Part shown: piece after piece, positions 22,105-34,299 of the stretch
How positions within the stretch are numbered: the stretch's first letter is position 1
Layout: every line of letters starts with the position of its first letter
Assembly (NCBI GenBank): GCA_004194705.1
Contig: SADC01000405.1
Location: forward strand, 47,741 to 111,740
Reading direction: 5' to 3'
DNA length: 64,000 nt
DNA from: Ditylenchus dipsaci
Taxonomy: Eukaryota; Nematoda; Chromadorea; Rhabditida; Anguinidae
Program-made: the position numbers and the translations under genes
The notes under the pieces: model-generated
What the model was told of the DNA's origin: nothing
The model's input: the letters and a program-made list of their open reading frames with translations, nothing else
Databases searched by the model: none

Positions 22105-22800
22105 TTAGTTTCTTTGGTGTCCCTGCATTAAGACAAGCTGCGCTTCCATCATGCTGCATTCTTGCTTCAATTTTCTTAGCCATTTCCAGAATTGAGGCTT
22201 CTTTCCATCTGAAGTTGCAAGAGCCAACTTGAGAAAGTTATGCCAGGCCTCGAGAGAATTCGTTGTCTTTGATTTGCCTTCCGCAGTCAACTCATAGCAA
22301 TTCCAAAGGTTTATTGGAAAGATTGATCTTCCTCCGATACGAACCGCCCAAATCTTCAAAGCTCACAATAGAGAAAAGTAAATGTGAAAAATTCGACCTA
22401 TATCTTCGAAGTAGGAGATAACTTTTTTTCTGCTGAGCCGATTACGAATATATTACTACCATCCGGATAAAAGGCACACTATGTCAATATTTCCTCATAG
22501 GCTGTCGCCACTTTCGTCTGCTCGACCAGAACGTTTGAAGACTTCACCTAGATGTAGCGAAAAATATTTGGAATCTGTTAATTGAAGAAAAAAGTTACCT
22601 TCGAAAATCGCCAGATAACTAAAGTTCATCTTCATTGTCTTTTGACTAGACAAAAGCTCAACTTGCACCGGTGGATCGACTGCTGCTTTTCTTTTCTTTG
22701 GACGACCAACTTTCCAGCGATTTCGTTTCTTCGATTTGCTCTTCTTCAAATCGATCTAGCGAATATCGATTTTCTTCTGGTTTAATGAATGCGTATCTGT
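22105..22800 (-). pseudogene. C-terminal fragment of a second MULE transposase
   Basis: 22105-22359 encodes FPINLWNCYELTAEGKSKT and NSLEAWHNFLK. This is the C-terminal W-N ... T-N-S-x-E-x-W-H signature of FLYWCH-type MULE transposases. 22495-22749 upstream on the same strand encodes a very basic segment (KKSKSKKRNRWKVGRPKKRK), possibly linker or another frame of the same gene. The catalytic core is missing, so this is a remnant. It lies left of a foldback MITE. Confidence 0.6.
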
Positions 22801-22809
22801 GTGTTTTTT

Positions 22810-23410
22810 AAACATAGTACTAAAATAGTACTAACAAGGGAACCGTTTGAACTGTACGATTCGATTCGAAATTCTGACAAAGCCATCTTGTAGAGCATAG
22901 TTGATTTACTATATAGAATTCAATATTTTTTTCCCCACAGACAGAAAAAATCGAAATCTGGAGAGTCGGAAATATCAAGCCAAAACTGCCATGGTCCCCC
23001 TTGTAGATTCTTAAAAACGTATTTGTTTATATCCATCCTTGATTTGTGACACCGCCAAAAGCTCGATACTTAGCAGGGTCTGACACTATTTTAAAACATC
23101 TATATATATATGGAAAAAAAGTGTCAGACCCAGTTAGGAATCGAAAAATTTAGGGTGTCACTGTATGAAGGCTTGCCTGTAGAAAATTAGTTTTTTGAAA
23201 AATCCACAGGGGGACCATGGCAAGTTTTGACTTGATCTTTCTCGACTCTCCAGATTCGATTTTTTCTGTCTGTGGGGAAAAAATATTGAAATTCTATATA
23301 GTAAATCAACTATGCTCTACAAGATGGCTTTGTCAGAATTTTCGAATCGAATCGTACAGTTCAAAAGGTTCCTTGTGAGTACTAAAATAGTACCTAGTAC
23401 TAAATAGTAC
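22810..23410. repeat. Foldback MITE, copy 1
   Basis: The arms are about 170 bases. acaaagccatcttgtagagc (about 22876) answers gctctacaagatggctttgt (about 23313), and ttccccacagacagaaaaaa answers ttttttctgtctgtggggaa. The inner parts carry tgccatggtcccccttgtag and ccacagggggaccatggcaa. A tagtac-rich stretch borders both ends. A related, more diverged copy lies at 27430-27915. Confidence 0.8.
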
Positions 23411-23425
23411 TATTGGTACTAAGTA

Positions 23426-23442
23426 NNNNNNNNNNNNNNNNN
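23426..23442. other. Assembly gap (run of N)
   Basis: A short run of N directly right of a TAGTAC-rich repeat. The length is probably nominal, so the distance across it should not be trusted. Confidence 0.95.
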
Positions 23443-23904
23443 AGTGAATATAAAAAGACGTACCAATAGAAGTTCGAGAGTATGGGGTAGTTCCGATGAA
23501 GAGAAGCTGAACTTAATCAATCCGTCTATAATCTCTAAAATTGAGTGATACCAAGTAATAAAAAAATTGCAAGAAATATTACCTCTTCATACCAGGTCGC
23601 AACCACATTTTTTCATGCAAACGTAACTAGTGAAGAAAAACGCTATGCCATCAGGAACAACATTAGCTAGATCTAGAACCAAGCTGCCGTAATTACGAAT
23701 GATTGAGGAATCATCCCGGCTTTCTAATCTGGAACACTGGAAATATATAACCTGAAAAATTCACTTACATATACGGCTCTACGCATCATGTTTGCTTGTT
23801 CGGCAGCTTGAATTTTGGATTCATCTAGCTTCTGCTTCTTGTAGCCCTGCTTTTGTCGTCATTTCAGCATACGGTGGTATAAAATCATGTAAATTGAAAT
23901 CGCA

Positions 23905-24410
23905 AAAAATATTAGTTCCCAAATAATACTGAAATCCTACCCCTCAATAGTACTTATTTCTTCCCGGGTCAAACTTCGCTCGCTACCGATTTTTTGAAGT
24001 GATTTTGGTGTGTAAAAATTTCTATCTTGTTCCCATGAAATTCTGACTCTAAAAGTCACTGAACATGTGAGCAAATAATAAAATTGGTGGAGGCTCAGGC
24101 TATATTAGTCTAAGTACCCATCATTTTGGCTGGTTTCCTCTAATTTTGGTGTCATGACCATCGTAATTAATGGAAACAGCCAAATGATGCGTATTTAGTT
24201 TATATAGCATGAGCCTCCACAATTTTATTTATTTGTCAACGCGTTTAGTGACTTTCTACAGTCCGAATTTCATGGAGAACCAGATAGAATTTTTACACAC
24301 CGAATCACTTCAGAAAAACACGGTAGCTAGCGAAGGTTGACCAAGGAACAAAGAGTAATATTGAGGGGCAGGATTTCGGTATTATTATTTCTGGCACTAA
24401 TGTTTTTTTG
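23905..24410. repeat. Large palindromic MITE
   Basis: Two arms of about 225 bases meet near 24160. aaaattggtggaggctcagg (about 24081) answers atgagcctccacaattttat (about 24208), and gtgtgtaaaaatttctatct answers agatagaatttttacacacc. The outer ends ctgaaatcctacccctcaat and attgaggggcaggatttcgg match. No ORF. Confidence 0.8.
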
Positions 24411-24419
24411 AAATTTCAA

Positions 24420-24845
24420 TCTACGTGCTCATTCACAACCATATGATGAAAATGACGCCAGGAAGCAGGGATGCATTTTGAGTATAAGGTTGCAAATGAG
24501 TATGTGAATTAAAATTACGAAAAAAGTCAGTTCAGGATACTACCGAGAAGTTCTGAGATAGTCCTGTGTAGGATGTCATGGATTTGGACATCGTTGGATG
24601 TCTTTAGAATTCTAGCTCCAACTTTATACTAACTTTTTCGAGTGTTAGAGATTTTAGAGTGGTTACAAGCCCGGAAAGTATAAAAGCCTGTGCTGATAGT
24701 CTTATTGGATAGATAGAGTGTGAGGATCGTTTTGACACTAAACTGTAAATAAAAGGAGAAAAAATATGGTTTACAGTCAGTGGTAGTCGAACCTGTGACC
24801 TATGCGTATAGGCGATGCGTATAGGACGTTCCCTCCTTTGAATTA
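24420..24845. repeat. SINE-like repeat with tRNA-like tail, copy 1
   Basis: It shares, in order, ctacaccg-like end words, the words gacactaaactgtaaataaa and the tail cagtggtagtcgaacctgtg with copies at 29680-30065 and 38230-38650. Read on the minus strand the tail is cacaggttcgactaccactg, close to an RNA polymerase III B box (GGTTCGANTCC). Confidence 0.55.
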
Positions 24846-25013
24846 ATGAGCTTCATTTCTGAAATAGTCTTCGTCCCACGTAGATTGTTTTGTGTAAAAA
24901 CTTTCGTTTTTCGTGAGATTTTTGAATGAAGTGAAACTAAAAGTTGTTTTTCCAACTCCCTGGTCATAACGTCGATGTGTTGCTGACTGTTATTGTGTTA
25001 ATTCAGATTTTGA

Positions 25014-26508
25014 ATGACATCAATCTATCATATTCTGATTATCAATCGAGCTGGAAGTCTTATCTACGATTGGAGAACAGAATGAACTAGCCGCAGTCGA
25101 GAATAAGTTCAGTTATCCGTTGAGTGTGGTGCTTGAATTGGTGGATCAGAAGCCGACCGTAGTCTTTGGAGCCAGGGACAATATCCATCAGCGCTACAAC
25201 GTCACGGCTGTCAATGGGAAACCACTGAAGGGTGAGACAAATTCAAGATATGATCATTATCAGAAGATATTTACCCAAAAAAACTTCATTCAACTTTTAG
25301 GACATCGCTTTTCTCTAGCTGATGGTGAGAAAGAAATAAACTTCATGGAATACATTGAGCTACCTGAAAACTTTCCGATGACGCTCTCTTTTTCGCCTCC
25401 GATTCTTACTGCAAATGAAAAATTATCTTGTCTTCGATGTTCCATTCACTCTACACAATCGCAGCTCAGCTGAGTCCAGTGCCAAGAGTTCAGGGATTGA
25501 AGTGCTTGAGACAATCAGTTCAGGTAAGTTGCTTTGATCGAGGGATCACGATGGAAATGGGTTATATCGGGCACCTGCCAGTTCCGGACGGCCGATTCCC
25601 GAAGCTTTTTTGAACAGCCAGTTCCCGACGTTTTTTTTGCGTGCTGGCCCTGACCGTTACTATGCACGAGACACAAACCACTCGAGAGGAATTTGGATGC
25701 AAAAGCAGAGTTTCTTAGTTAGGTCCAGTTGACAAAACTGTGTTCAATGTCTATCTTTTTTAGTCTTTTTTAAGGCGTACAGAATGCGTGTACATTCTTT
25801 TTGCTTAGCTCTAGAAACATAACGCAAAAAAGCATCGGGAACCGGCTGTTCAAAAAAACGTCGAGAACTGGCCTTGTCGGGAACTGGCCGTGCTTCAGTA
25901 GTGAGAAAGTCAATTAACTAACTGCTGAGCATTCTAGCCGCCGAAAAAATTTAAAGCAATTCAAATCGATGTTTTTTGCTATCTTCTTCGAGTTTAATTT
26001 TTTAAATTAGGCAGAGATATTGGCGTCGTATAGGTCAGCTACTTTAGCACTCAAGCCGACACAAAATACTGGAGCTGCGGAAATGTCCGGACATTTGTCC
26101 ATTGAGCACCCTAGAAATACAGAAAAGTCAAAAATTGTTCGGAGATAATGGTGCAGCAATGAGGGATTGGTAGTTAGTTTGGTCGACAGTTAAGTCAGAG
26201 GGCTGAAAAGTTACTTAATTAAGGATTTTGCGAGATACACTTTCGTTTTTTTCTATCCTTTGTAAAATATAAAATTTCAGGTTAAACTGTTTCCAATCAA
26301 TTACCGGAGTCAAGTTTGTCGTGGTCGCCTCCAATGCTCACACTCAGAATCTCGACGCTTTGCTGAGGAGATCTATGAAATCTACGCGGACTATGCGCTC
26401 AAGAATCCCTTCTATTCCGTTGACATGCCTATCAGAGCCGAGAAATTTGACGAAGCGCTGAGAAATATATTGGAAAAGCATGATAAGTCAACACCTGTTA
26501 CCCTCTAA
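25014..26508 (+). CDS. TRAPPC4: TRAPPC4 (synbindin), TRAPP core subunit
   Basis: Three exons: 25014-25231, 25301-25523 and 26281-26508. The order matches TRAPPC4: [20 protein letters not shown], then [16 protein letters not shown], an [20 protein letters not shown] loop, [41 protein letters not shown] and [20 protein letters not shown] up to TAA. About 218 residues are expected, the usual length. The product is a longin-fold subunit of the TRAPP complex, which activates Rab1 and tethers vesicles between ER and Golgi. The frame is broken at least five times: near 25075, in the five-A run near 25419, at the CC doublet 25476-25477, at the second splice junction, and at the GG doublet 26366-26367. 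Most breaks are cured by one extra base. The residues between breaks are well conserved, which fits assembly error better than an old pseudogene. Intron 2 contains a foldback element. Confidence 0.85.
25560..25905. repeat. Foldback MITE in TRAPPC4 intron 2
   Basis: cagttccggacggccgattc (about 25579) and ttttttgaacagccagttcc (about 25606) are answered by ggctgttcaaaaaaacgtcg and gggaactggccgtgcttcag at about 25843-25895. No ORF. Confidence 0.65.
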
Positions 26509-26575
26509 ACTGCGATGTGATTATTAAGTTGTTGTGTTCACTTGTAAATGTGTTGCTGGTAACTTATGTTATTTT

Positions 26576-27318
26576 AGGACAATATTTTTTTTGGCGCAAA
26601 TATATTTTTTTTTGGCGCAAATCCACTTTTTTTGGCGCGAATTTTGTTTTGCGTGATTAGATTGAAAATTTTTAACTTTTTTGGAAAGTTGACCTACCGG
26701 ACTATACACCCCCCTCCCCCGGTAGGCCCCAATTAAAAAAATTATGTTCAACATCTTCAGTTTTTTACACTACTAAATTGATCTATTTTTGGTCCTTTCC
26801 CACCCCTAAATTGCCCTAAATCCTTTCAAAAAGGTCAGAATAGGTATTTATGGGTGGTCATAAAACTCAATTTTTTATTAACCAGAACTAAAAAATAATG
26901 TCTTTTTTGAACTCCGAGGCAATTTTAGGTCGGTATAGCGTGTTTGGAAACACTTTAAAAAAATTTCACGGGGGGGGGTAGTATAGTCCGGTAGCGCCGA
27001 AAAGTTTTAACATCATCATGTAGCCCTGCTCTTCTAGTTTCTGATGAGGTGTCATTTTTTTTGCATCATCTCTGAAAAATATAACACGAAAAGGTAAAAG
27101 TATGAACAAATCAGAGCAAAAGTTTTGTTCATACTTTTACCTTTTTGTATTTTATTTTTCTGAAATGATGCAATAAGTGATACCTCATCAGAAACTAGAA
27201 GAGCAGGTCTACATGATGATTTTTAAACTTTCCGAAAAAAGTTAAAAAGTTCTAATACGCAAAACGAAAATTTGCGCCAAAAATGTGAATTTGCGCCAAA
27301 AAAGTATTGTCCGTTATT
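26576..27318. repeat. Composite palindromic element with a nested MITE
   Basis: The outer ends ggacaatattttttttggcg (26578) and gcgccaaaaaagtattgtcc (27292) are inverted. Between them lie GGCGCAAAT tandem words, and a nested element sits at about 26697-26995 whose ends ccggactatacaccccc and ggtagtatagtccgg are inverted. A second, central palindrome has arms ctcttctagtttctgatgag (27030) and ctcatcagaaactagaagag (27184). It lies directly 3' of TRAPPC4. Confidence 0.7.
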
Positions 27319-27429
27319 TTATTAAAAAATTGTTTGAATAAGGATTATTTGTTGGATTTTCGAAGCTTCTCGTAGGTTTCAACCCTTTGTTTTTCAGGGT
27401 GTGTCATTACTCTTTTCTCTTATAAGTAA

Positions 27430-27915
27430 CTCTATGATTCGATTTAAAAATTCTGACAACGCTATTTGAAATTTCCATATTTTTGGCGAACAGACAGGAA
27501 ACTACAACCTGGAGACTCGAAAAACATGTAAAAATATGTTAAAATTGCCTTGGTTCCCCTGTGGATTTTTAAAATGTATTTTCGCAATCCTGCCTTGAAA
27601 TAGTGAAACCTCAAAAATAAATTTTTGCCTGGGTCCAACATTTTTTTTTCAACAAACAGGTAAAAAAGGGTAAAACCCAGCTGGGGTTCGAATTGTCAAA
27701 GATACCCTTACATCGAGGTTAGACTGCAAAGGTATATGTTTTCGAAAATCAACAGGGAGACCAAAACAGTTTTCGGCTTCATGTTTTTTGAGTCTCTAGG
27801 GTGGATTTTTTCTGTCTGATCGCCAAAAATATTGGAATTTCATATACTAAATCGACTATGCTCTACAAGATGGCATTGCCAGGAGTTCTGAATCGAAAAG
27901 TACAGTTAGATATGT
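27430..27915. repeat. Foldback MITE, copy 2 (diverged)
   Basis: It shares the organisation of 22810-23410: gattcgatttaaaaattctg at the left, actatgctctacaagatggc at the right, inner gccttggttcccctgtggat and caacagggagaccaaaacag. Confidence 0.65.
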
Positions 27916-28279
27916 CCCCTTGTTAGTAAACGTGTTTTCGAGGTCTGGCACCTATTACGACCCCTCTTTTAAACATATATTTAGACCCGGTACTTGTCAA
28001 TTCGCCCATTACAGATTCGCCAAATAGGATCCCGACAAATCGGTGATTTTTTCCCAAATGACTGATTTATTTAAAAAAAACGAAAAAGTTAGTAAGATGA
28101 AAGGTAAGTGGCGAGTATCTGACCGGTCCGTATACGAAAATTAACCAAGCTGTATACCGGGTACCTGAAAATCAGGTTGAGCCCAATTAATCGCCCGAGT
28201 GCTTTGAATCGAGATTTTGTACAAAATTTTCTGAGGATTTCGAATCTGCAAAGAATGGCAAAACTAGGCAAATTAAAAA

Positions 28280-28425
28280 AAAAACGTGGCACTTTTTCAC
28301 TAAAACGTGGCACTTTTTTCAAAAACGTGGCACTTTTTCGCCTTCTTGACTAGAATCGAAAAAACGTGGCACTTTTTTACTAAACGTGGCACTTTTTCTC
28401 CAGAACGTGGCATATTTCCGTTTTA
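28280..28425. repeat. Minisatellite of AACGTGGCACTTTTTC
   Basis: At least six near-exact copies of a 16-23 base unit (aaaacgtggcactttttc), with spacing varying from about 20 to 40 bases. Confidence 0.8.
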
Positions 28426-28569
28426 TCCTATTATAAAAGTAACAACTTCAGAAAAAGCATTTTTACTTTTTTTTCAGACTCGACATCCTCATAAAATCTT
28501 CTACAAAACGATATGTTGTATTTATTTAGTCTATCAAGTGAAAAAATTTATGGTTATTTGAATAAGAGT

Positions 28570-29200
28570 AGAGATGATGACGGGATCCCGTCGGAATCCC
28601 GATCCCGCCCGACCCGATTTTGGTCTGAAATCCCGTCCCGAAATCCCGCCTGATCATTTCCCAGAATCCCGAACCCGAGATTCGTTGAATCCCGAGCTCC
28701 AATTTTGTTTTAAAAAACACCATTTTTTGCTCTAAAACCAACGATTTTTAACTTTTTTTGCTGTTTTTCAGTTTTTTCATAAAAATCTGGATTTTTTTAA
28801 CGGCGAAAATTTAGCGACTACGAAATGAAAAAAAAAACGAGGGTGCGCGCAGCGCGCCCTCGTTTTTCATAAATCAAAAACAATCGATACAAGTGCCCGG
28901 CTCTGGAAACTAGTAAATAACTAAAACAGTTCAAAAAATAAAAGCAGCTAATTTCACATATTAGGCAGTACTTTTCAAATATATGTGTTTTCATTACACA
29001 TATTTGGTGTTTAAAATAGTCAATAGTTTGAAAATATGGCAAACATACGTGAATTTTCCCTCTTCTTCTCTCTACTTGAAAATCCCGAAATTTGTTCGGG
29101 ATCCGTCGGGATCCCGAATTTTTTTTTACGAAATCCCGATCCGAACGCGAAATTTTTTTGGCCGAAAATCCCGTCCCGAAATCCGCCCAACCGGTTTCAT
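28570..29200. repeat. Inverted CCCGAT-rich element
   Basis: A left block (28575-28695, for example gatcccgcccgacccgattt) and a right block (29080-29185, for example tttcgttcgggatccgtcgg-like words) of degenerate cccgat words face each other around a unique centre. Inside, gcgcgcagcgcgccctcg-like words form a small hairpin near 28840. No gene was recognised. Confidence 0.5.
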
Positions 29201-29319
29201 CATCTCTAAACAGAGTCCTAATCAGAGGCTTACATTGTGGTTTTTCAAATGTAAATTTTAATGACATCTTAACAAATTACTAGTTGAAAAATAACTCTAC
29301 GTCTTCTCTAAAACCGAGT

Positions 29320-29440
29320 AGCGCCAAAATCGGCGCTACTGTAATATTTGCGTCTAAGGTATGTGGGTGTGCGCATCTCAACTCCAAGCCCGTAAGCCGC
29401 CTGCGCCCCGAAGGGGTTTACTCACCTTAGACATGATCCC
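29320..29440. repeat. Decayed copy of the CGCCCCC hairpin element
   Basis: gtctaaggtatgtgggtgtg, caactccaagcccgtaagcc and ctgcgccccgaaggggttta, then accttagacatgat, match the centre of the elements at 33150-33995 and 39840-40520, but the long stem is lost here. Confidence 0.6.
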
Positions 29441-29679
29441 GAGCAAGACTCATGATCAAAAATGCATAAAGAAGTCCTTTTTACAAAGCTCCAGTAACCA
29501 ACACGGGGTGAAATACAAAAAATGACCAAAAACCTGAGGGGAACAAGGCAAAAATAGAACAAAAACCACAGGGGACCAAGGCAGTCGAAAAATTTGATAG
29601 CTGGTAAAATTGAAAAATGTCCTTCCCACACTTTTTTTGGCCTTTGTATCGTTTAAAGGGGAAAATACTAGGAACTGAG

Positions 29680-30065
29680 ATTCTTTTGCGATTTCAATTT
29701 ACATTATTTTATACAACCGTATGCTGAACATGACGGCGAGAAGCAGGGCTACATTTTGAGTCTAAGGTTGCAAATGAGTATGTAAATTAAAATTGGGAAA
29801 AAACGTCAGTTCCAGGATACTACCGAAAAGTACTGGGATAGTCATATTGAGGATTTCATCGAATTGGACATGGTTCAACGTTTTTTTATATTTTAGCCGT
29901 TACTTTATACCAACTTTTCATCTGTATAACAGCTCAAATGAAAGCCCAGAAGCTTGGCTACATTTTGACACTAAACTTGTAAATAAAAAGAGAAAAAATA
30001 AGGTCTGCAGCCAGTGGTAGTCGTACCTGTGACCTAAGGCGATGCGTATATAGAGTTCCCCCCGC
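29680..30065. repeat. SINE-like repeat with tRNA-like tail, copy 2
   Basis: The segment from ttccaggatactaccgaaaa (29811) to the tail ccagtggtagtcgtacctgt (about 30011) is about 80 percent like copy 1 by eye. The copy ends near gcgatgcgtatatagagttc. Confidence 0.55.
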
Positions 30066-30559
30066 CCCTTTAAACGTAGGGTTCGTAATCTCCCTTTTTA
30101 AAAAGATTTGTTCTTTTTTGGGACCCAAAATCTTTTTTATTTTTGAAGTTTTTCGTCAAAATCTTTTTTTCGCTCCAAATAGCAATAAGCACTGGATAAA
30201 ATGAAATAAAATCTTTTTTACCCAAATGTCCGTATTTCGAAATTTTCATTACGAACCCTGTTTAAACGGCCTAAAAAATACTTAGACCTCGAAAAAACGC
30301 ACTTTTAAGCTATCCCAGATAATGTACCACTGCCAAAAATGTCCTAACTTTCTGTACAGGGTGCAGTGATGCCTTGGTCGCCCCTGTGAATTTTGTTCTA
30401 TTTTCACCTTGTTCCCCCTGAGGTTTTTTGGTCATTTTTTGTATTTTACCCGTTTTGGTTGCTGGAGCTTTGTAAAAAGAGCTTCTTTATGCATTTTTAA
30501 TCATGAATCCTCGGCTCCAAAGTCTTATTTCTTAGCCTAGAGGATATGTTAAAGATCTA

Positions 30560-30919
30560 CAGGGTGTTTCAAGAAATTTGCACACTTTTAAACTGCCATA
30601 ATTTTTTGTTCTGACGCGAATTGGAAATTCTGTAAACGCAGATCGTCTCAGTTTTTGATGACAATTTTTTTGGTATATAATGTCAAAATCACGATTTTCG
30701 CCTCGTCCCCCTGTGGTTTTGGTCTTGGTCTGTAGACGGCCTCTAGATGGGTAAGACCAAAACCACATGGGGTACCAAGCGAAAATCGTGATTTTGACAT
30801 TATATACAAAAAAAATGTCATCAAAAACTGAGACGATCTGCGTTTACAGAATTTCCAATTCGCGTCAGAACAAAAAATTATGGCAGTTTAAAAGTGTGCG
30901 AATTTCTTGAAACACCCTG
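30560..30919. repeat. Mariner/Tc-like MITE, 360 bp near-perfect palindrome
   Basis: The ends cagggtgtttcaagaaattt and aaatttcttgaaacaccctg (the right copy has gaatttcttg) are inverted and flanked by TA on both sides. The arms of about 165 bases are almost identical, for example tcgtctcagtttttgatgac against gtcatcaaaaactgagacga. The loop carries the window-wide cctcgtccccctgtggtttt motif. The near identity of the arms suggests recent origin. Confidence 0.85.
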
Positions 30920-31107
30920 TATTTTTCATTGCTTTTTACAGATTTTAGAAACTCTAATTTTTAGATTTTGGCTGTTCACTAAAAAAGTTTAAGATCGACC
31001 TATAACAGTGTGGTAGTCAATAACTTTCATGACTCTTTTTTATCAACTGGAACAAATATACATCGTGAAATTTCAACACATTCAACTCGATTACAACTTT
31101 TCCATAC

Positions 31108-32045
31108 CTAGTGCAGTAGCTGATTGCAAAATACTACAAGTTGTGAATTGAGCAAAGTTATTTCTGTGCGATTTTTTTGATTCCTTGTTGCAAGACCAGC
31201 CAAAGAGAAAATTCGCTCAATCGGTGCGCTTGTAGCCGGCACAGTTATAACATCCAGCGCCAAAACCGCCACTGATTTGTACTCTTGGATGGAAAAAAGA
31301 CGATCTGTAATAGGTAATACGCAATAAAAAGCTTAAAAAGCTCAAAGTATTCGAAAACAAACATAGAAGGACATCCTTGAAGGCAGATAAAATATTACTA
31401 CCAGAGTCGGTGATAATCTTGTAGACATTCTTTTTTCAGTCCGTGCTCAGCTAGCAGCTCTTCAGTTTTTCTACGAAGCAGAAATCTGGTGTGAGACCCT
31501 TCCAGTTCCTTCAGACCAAAAAAGCGGCGAAGCGTTATATTCTTATCAATGCAATGGAGTGTCGCGCCTGTAAATATCGAGCATACGGATCATTCACATC
31601 ATGCAATAAAAAATCTTACCGAGGTAAGAGTGCTTCATGCTTTTATCTGTCCAGCAGTCACAGGTAATTGATGGCTTGCTACAAATTCCTTCCAACGCTT
31701 TCTTAGTCGCTTTTTGAACTGTACTACACTTGCTTAGGAGCAAGGCTTTCAGGGTGTTGAAGCTTCTCGGCAACTATAATAGCGAAATAGACTAAGACTA
31801 ATAAGCAAACAGGCACTAAGACTAACATCCACTTTTGGATTCATGACAGAGCAGAATTTGCGCACAAGTGGATGTAGAAGCGTGTTTATTGGGTAAGCCG
31901 GAATAGCGAGAACATCAGTAAGCGCATCCTGGATTTTCGATTTTCTGAAAATTATATTACCATCTAAAAGAGGCTTCTAAATAAGCTAAACGCACTTTGT
32001 TTTTGGGTGATCATCACTTCGCAGTTTCCTAATTTGTTCGCTGGC
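31108..32045 (-). pseudogene. hAT superfamily transposase relic
   Basis: The last exon (31245-31108, TAG) encodes PATSAPIERIFSLAGLATRN, the C-terminal dimerisation signature of hAT transposases. Upstream pieces on the same strand encode ITCDCWTDKSMKHSYL (31622-31690), the W-T-D ... Y-L motif around the first catalytic aspartate, and KNITLRRFFGLKELEGSHTR (about 31490-31550). The remainder of the RNase H-like core is broken and no start codon was identified. No flanking terminal repeats with an 8-bp duplication were recognised. hAT enzymes move DNA by a hairpin-forming cut-and-paste reaction; this copy is unlikely to work. Confidence 0.75.
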
Positions 32046-32159
32046 TGTTGCTTGTCCCAGTGCATATTCTTTCAGTGGTACATGAGAGTGTTCGCTGACG
32101 ATGGATGCTTAAATTCTACAAACAACATTTGAAAAAAAAAATACCTTTAGAACATTCTC

Positions 32160-32260
32160 AACAACGCATCCTCGCCTACCTCTCATATCCTCGCCTATCC
32201 TTGCCTGCCCTCGCCGATCTCACTTATCCTTGCCTACCCTTGCCTATTCTCGCCTACTAT
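32160..32260. repeat. CCTCGCCTATCCTTGCCTAC-type short tandem array
   Basis: About eight degenerate copies of a 10-11 base unit (cctcgcctat, ccttgcctac) in a row. Confidence 0.7.
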
Positions 32261-32399
32261 AACATACACCTGACCTGGTCACCAGCGTGTAGGTTATATC
32301 AACGTTTGACTGTAGAGATTCACCTGAACACTTAACTATCTTATCTGGTCACCTACCACCTAACTGGACATTTACCTACCCTACCTGGCAGAAAAGAGG

Positions 32400-32785
32400 G
32401 CTTGAGCACAAAAATCCACCTTAAATCCAGGCTAAAATCCACCATCGCCAATTTGGAGGGCAAGGAAAAATTTTTTTAGAAGCCACTACTATTATACGTG
32501 TTTGGGCTTAAAAAAAAGCTGAGACGTTGTACGTTAGTGTTCCGGTGAGATATCAGACATGGGTTTGCCAACATAGCATAAAATTGGGCTTGAACAGAAA
32601 AGTCCAGCATAAATCCAGTCGAAAATCCACCATCTCTAATTTGGAGAGCAAGAAAAAAATTTAGAGGCAACTTTTATTATACGTGTTTGTGCTTAAAAGA
32701 AAGCTGAGATGTTGTGCGTTAGTGTTCCGGTGAGATATCGGACATGGGTTTGCAAAACACAACAGAAATTGGGCTTGAACACAAA
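32400..32785. repeat. Tandem dimer of a 185-190 base unit
   Basis: Two consecutive copies contain aatttggagggcaaggaaaa / aatttggagagcaagaaaaa, attatacgtgtttgggctta / attatacgtgtttgtgctta and gttccggtgagatatcagac / gttccggtgagatatcggac. Confidence 0.75.
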
Positions 32786-33149
32786 AGTGTGTGACGGACG
32801 GACACAGTCCAAATACTATATAGAGATTTACTTTTTTAACGTTTTGTTATAAAGTGGCCTTTTTTATTCAATTCCCTTCAATACAGCCCGTGTTCCTTAA
32901 AAATTCAAAAAGCGCCAATTTAAAGAATGTCTTTTTTTGAATTTTCCTAAATTTTTTACCTTGGGGCAAAGGCAAATCGCAAAATTTTTTTTTCACTTTC
33001 ACAGAATCTTGATCATTTCCCGTGGAAATCCCGTTCGAGAAACACGAATATGCAATCGGTTTTAAAAATTTTCCCTCAAAAGTGGGTCAGCCGTGGGAGG
33101 ACCAAGTAAAGTGTTACTTTAACAAACTATGTTCAAATTTTGGTTGCAG

Positions 33150-33995
33150 TTCAGAATCCCCCCCCCCACGGGACTGATCAAGTGGAGGAGATAACTTCAT
33201 ATTCGTGTTTCTCGACCCGATTTCATGAGAAAGCCGGCTGTTTTTTTGGTTCTGAGAAAAAAATTTTTTTTCGAACACAGGGGGGTATCATGGTTTTTTA
33301 GTCAAAATTTGAAAAATTTAAATTGGCGCCTTTTGAATTTAAAGGGAATAAGGGCTGTATTGGGAGGGGAAGGAATAAAAGGGGGCCACTTTTATGGCAG
33401 AACATTATAAATTTGATTATCTATATTCTTCGACTGCCTCACCATGTTTTCAACTGGGCCGTGGCAAAAAAAGACTCTATTGCATTTTATGGTCAAGAGT
33501 ACTTCTCGGAATCATGTCTAAGGTAAGTGTGTGCGCGCATCTCTAACTCTCAAGCCCCCTGCGCCCCCTTCGGGGGCGCAGGGGGCTTGGGGCTTGGAGT
33601 TGAGATGCGCACACCCAGATACCTTAGACACAAATCACTCGAAAGCGACTCTGGATGCATGAAAAACATGCATACAAGAGTTATTTATGCGGTAGGCCCC
33701 AGTATTCAAATATGTTCAACATCTTCTTGTTAGTGGGCCCTGTGTGATTAGTGGCCCCTTTTATTCCCTTCCCTCTCCAATACAGCCTTAATCCTTTTAA
33801 ATTCAAAAGGCGCCATTTTAATTTTTCAAATTTTGACTAAAAAACATGATACCCCCTGTGGTTCGAAAAAATTTTTTTTTCTCAGAACCAAAAAAACAGC
33901 GGCTTCTCATGAAATCGGGGTCGAGAAACACGAATATGAAGTTATCTCCTCCACCTGATCAGTCCCGTGGGGGGGGGGGGGGATTCTGAACTCAA
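33150..33995. repeat. Foldback element with long arms and CGCCCCCTTCGGGGGCG hairpin core
   Basis: The arms are about 250 bases on each side: ggactgatcaagtggaggag (about 33172) answers ctcctccacctgatcagtcc (about 33946), and gggctgtattgggaggggaa (about 33352) answers ttcccttccctctccaatac (about 33764). At the centre (33551-33589) an 18-base G/C stem closes over TTCG. Around the core, tctaaggtaagtgtgtgcgc and cagataccttagaca mirror each other. Similar core copies are at 29320-29440 and 40240-40360. A diverged outer fragment is at 32860-32960. Confidence 0.8.
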
Positions 33996-34299
33996 GCCCA
34001 AATTTTATCTTTTCAGTTTCAACAGTGGTAATAAAGTCAAAAATTACCAAAACCATAGGGAGACCAAGGCAGTCGATTTTTTTTTCTTTCGAAAAATGTC
34101 CTTCCCACTTTTTTTTGGCCGTTTCTATCGTTTAACGGCCTAAAAAATACTCAGGCTTGAGAAAATGCACTTTTGGGCTGCCTAAATAGTGTACTTTAGC
34201 CCATTTTTTTTTCCTTTTTTGTGTCGTACTTTCGTGTCTTTTTTGTCAAAAATTTCTCAAACTAAAAACACCGTCGTGTTCATCGTAAGACTCTGCACA

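Noticed and set aside
28818..29267. 149-codon minus-strand ORF as a gene
   Set aside because: Its coding potential comes from the CCCGAT-type repeat block. Both strands are open through it, as expected for repeat sequence.
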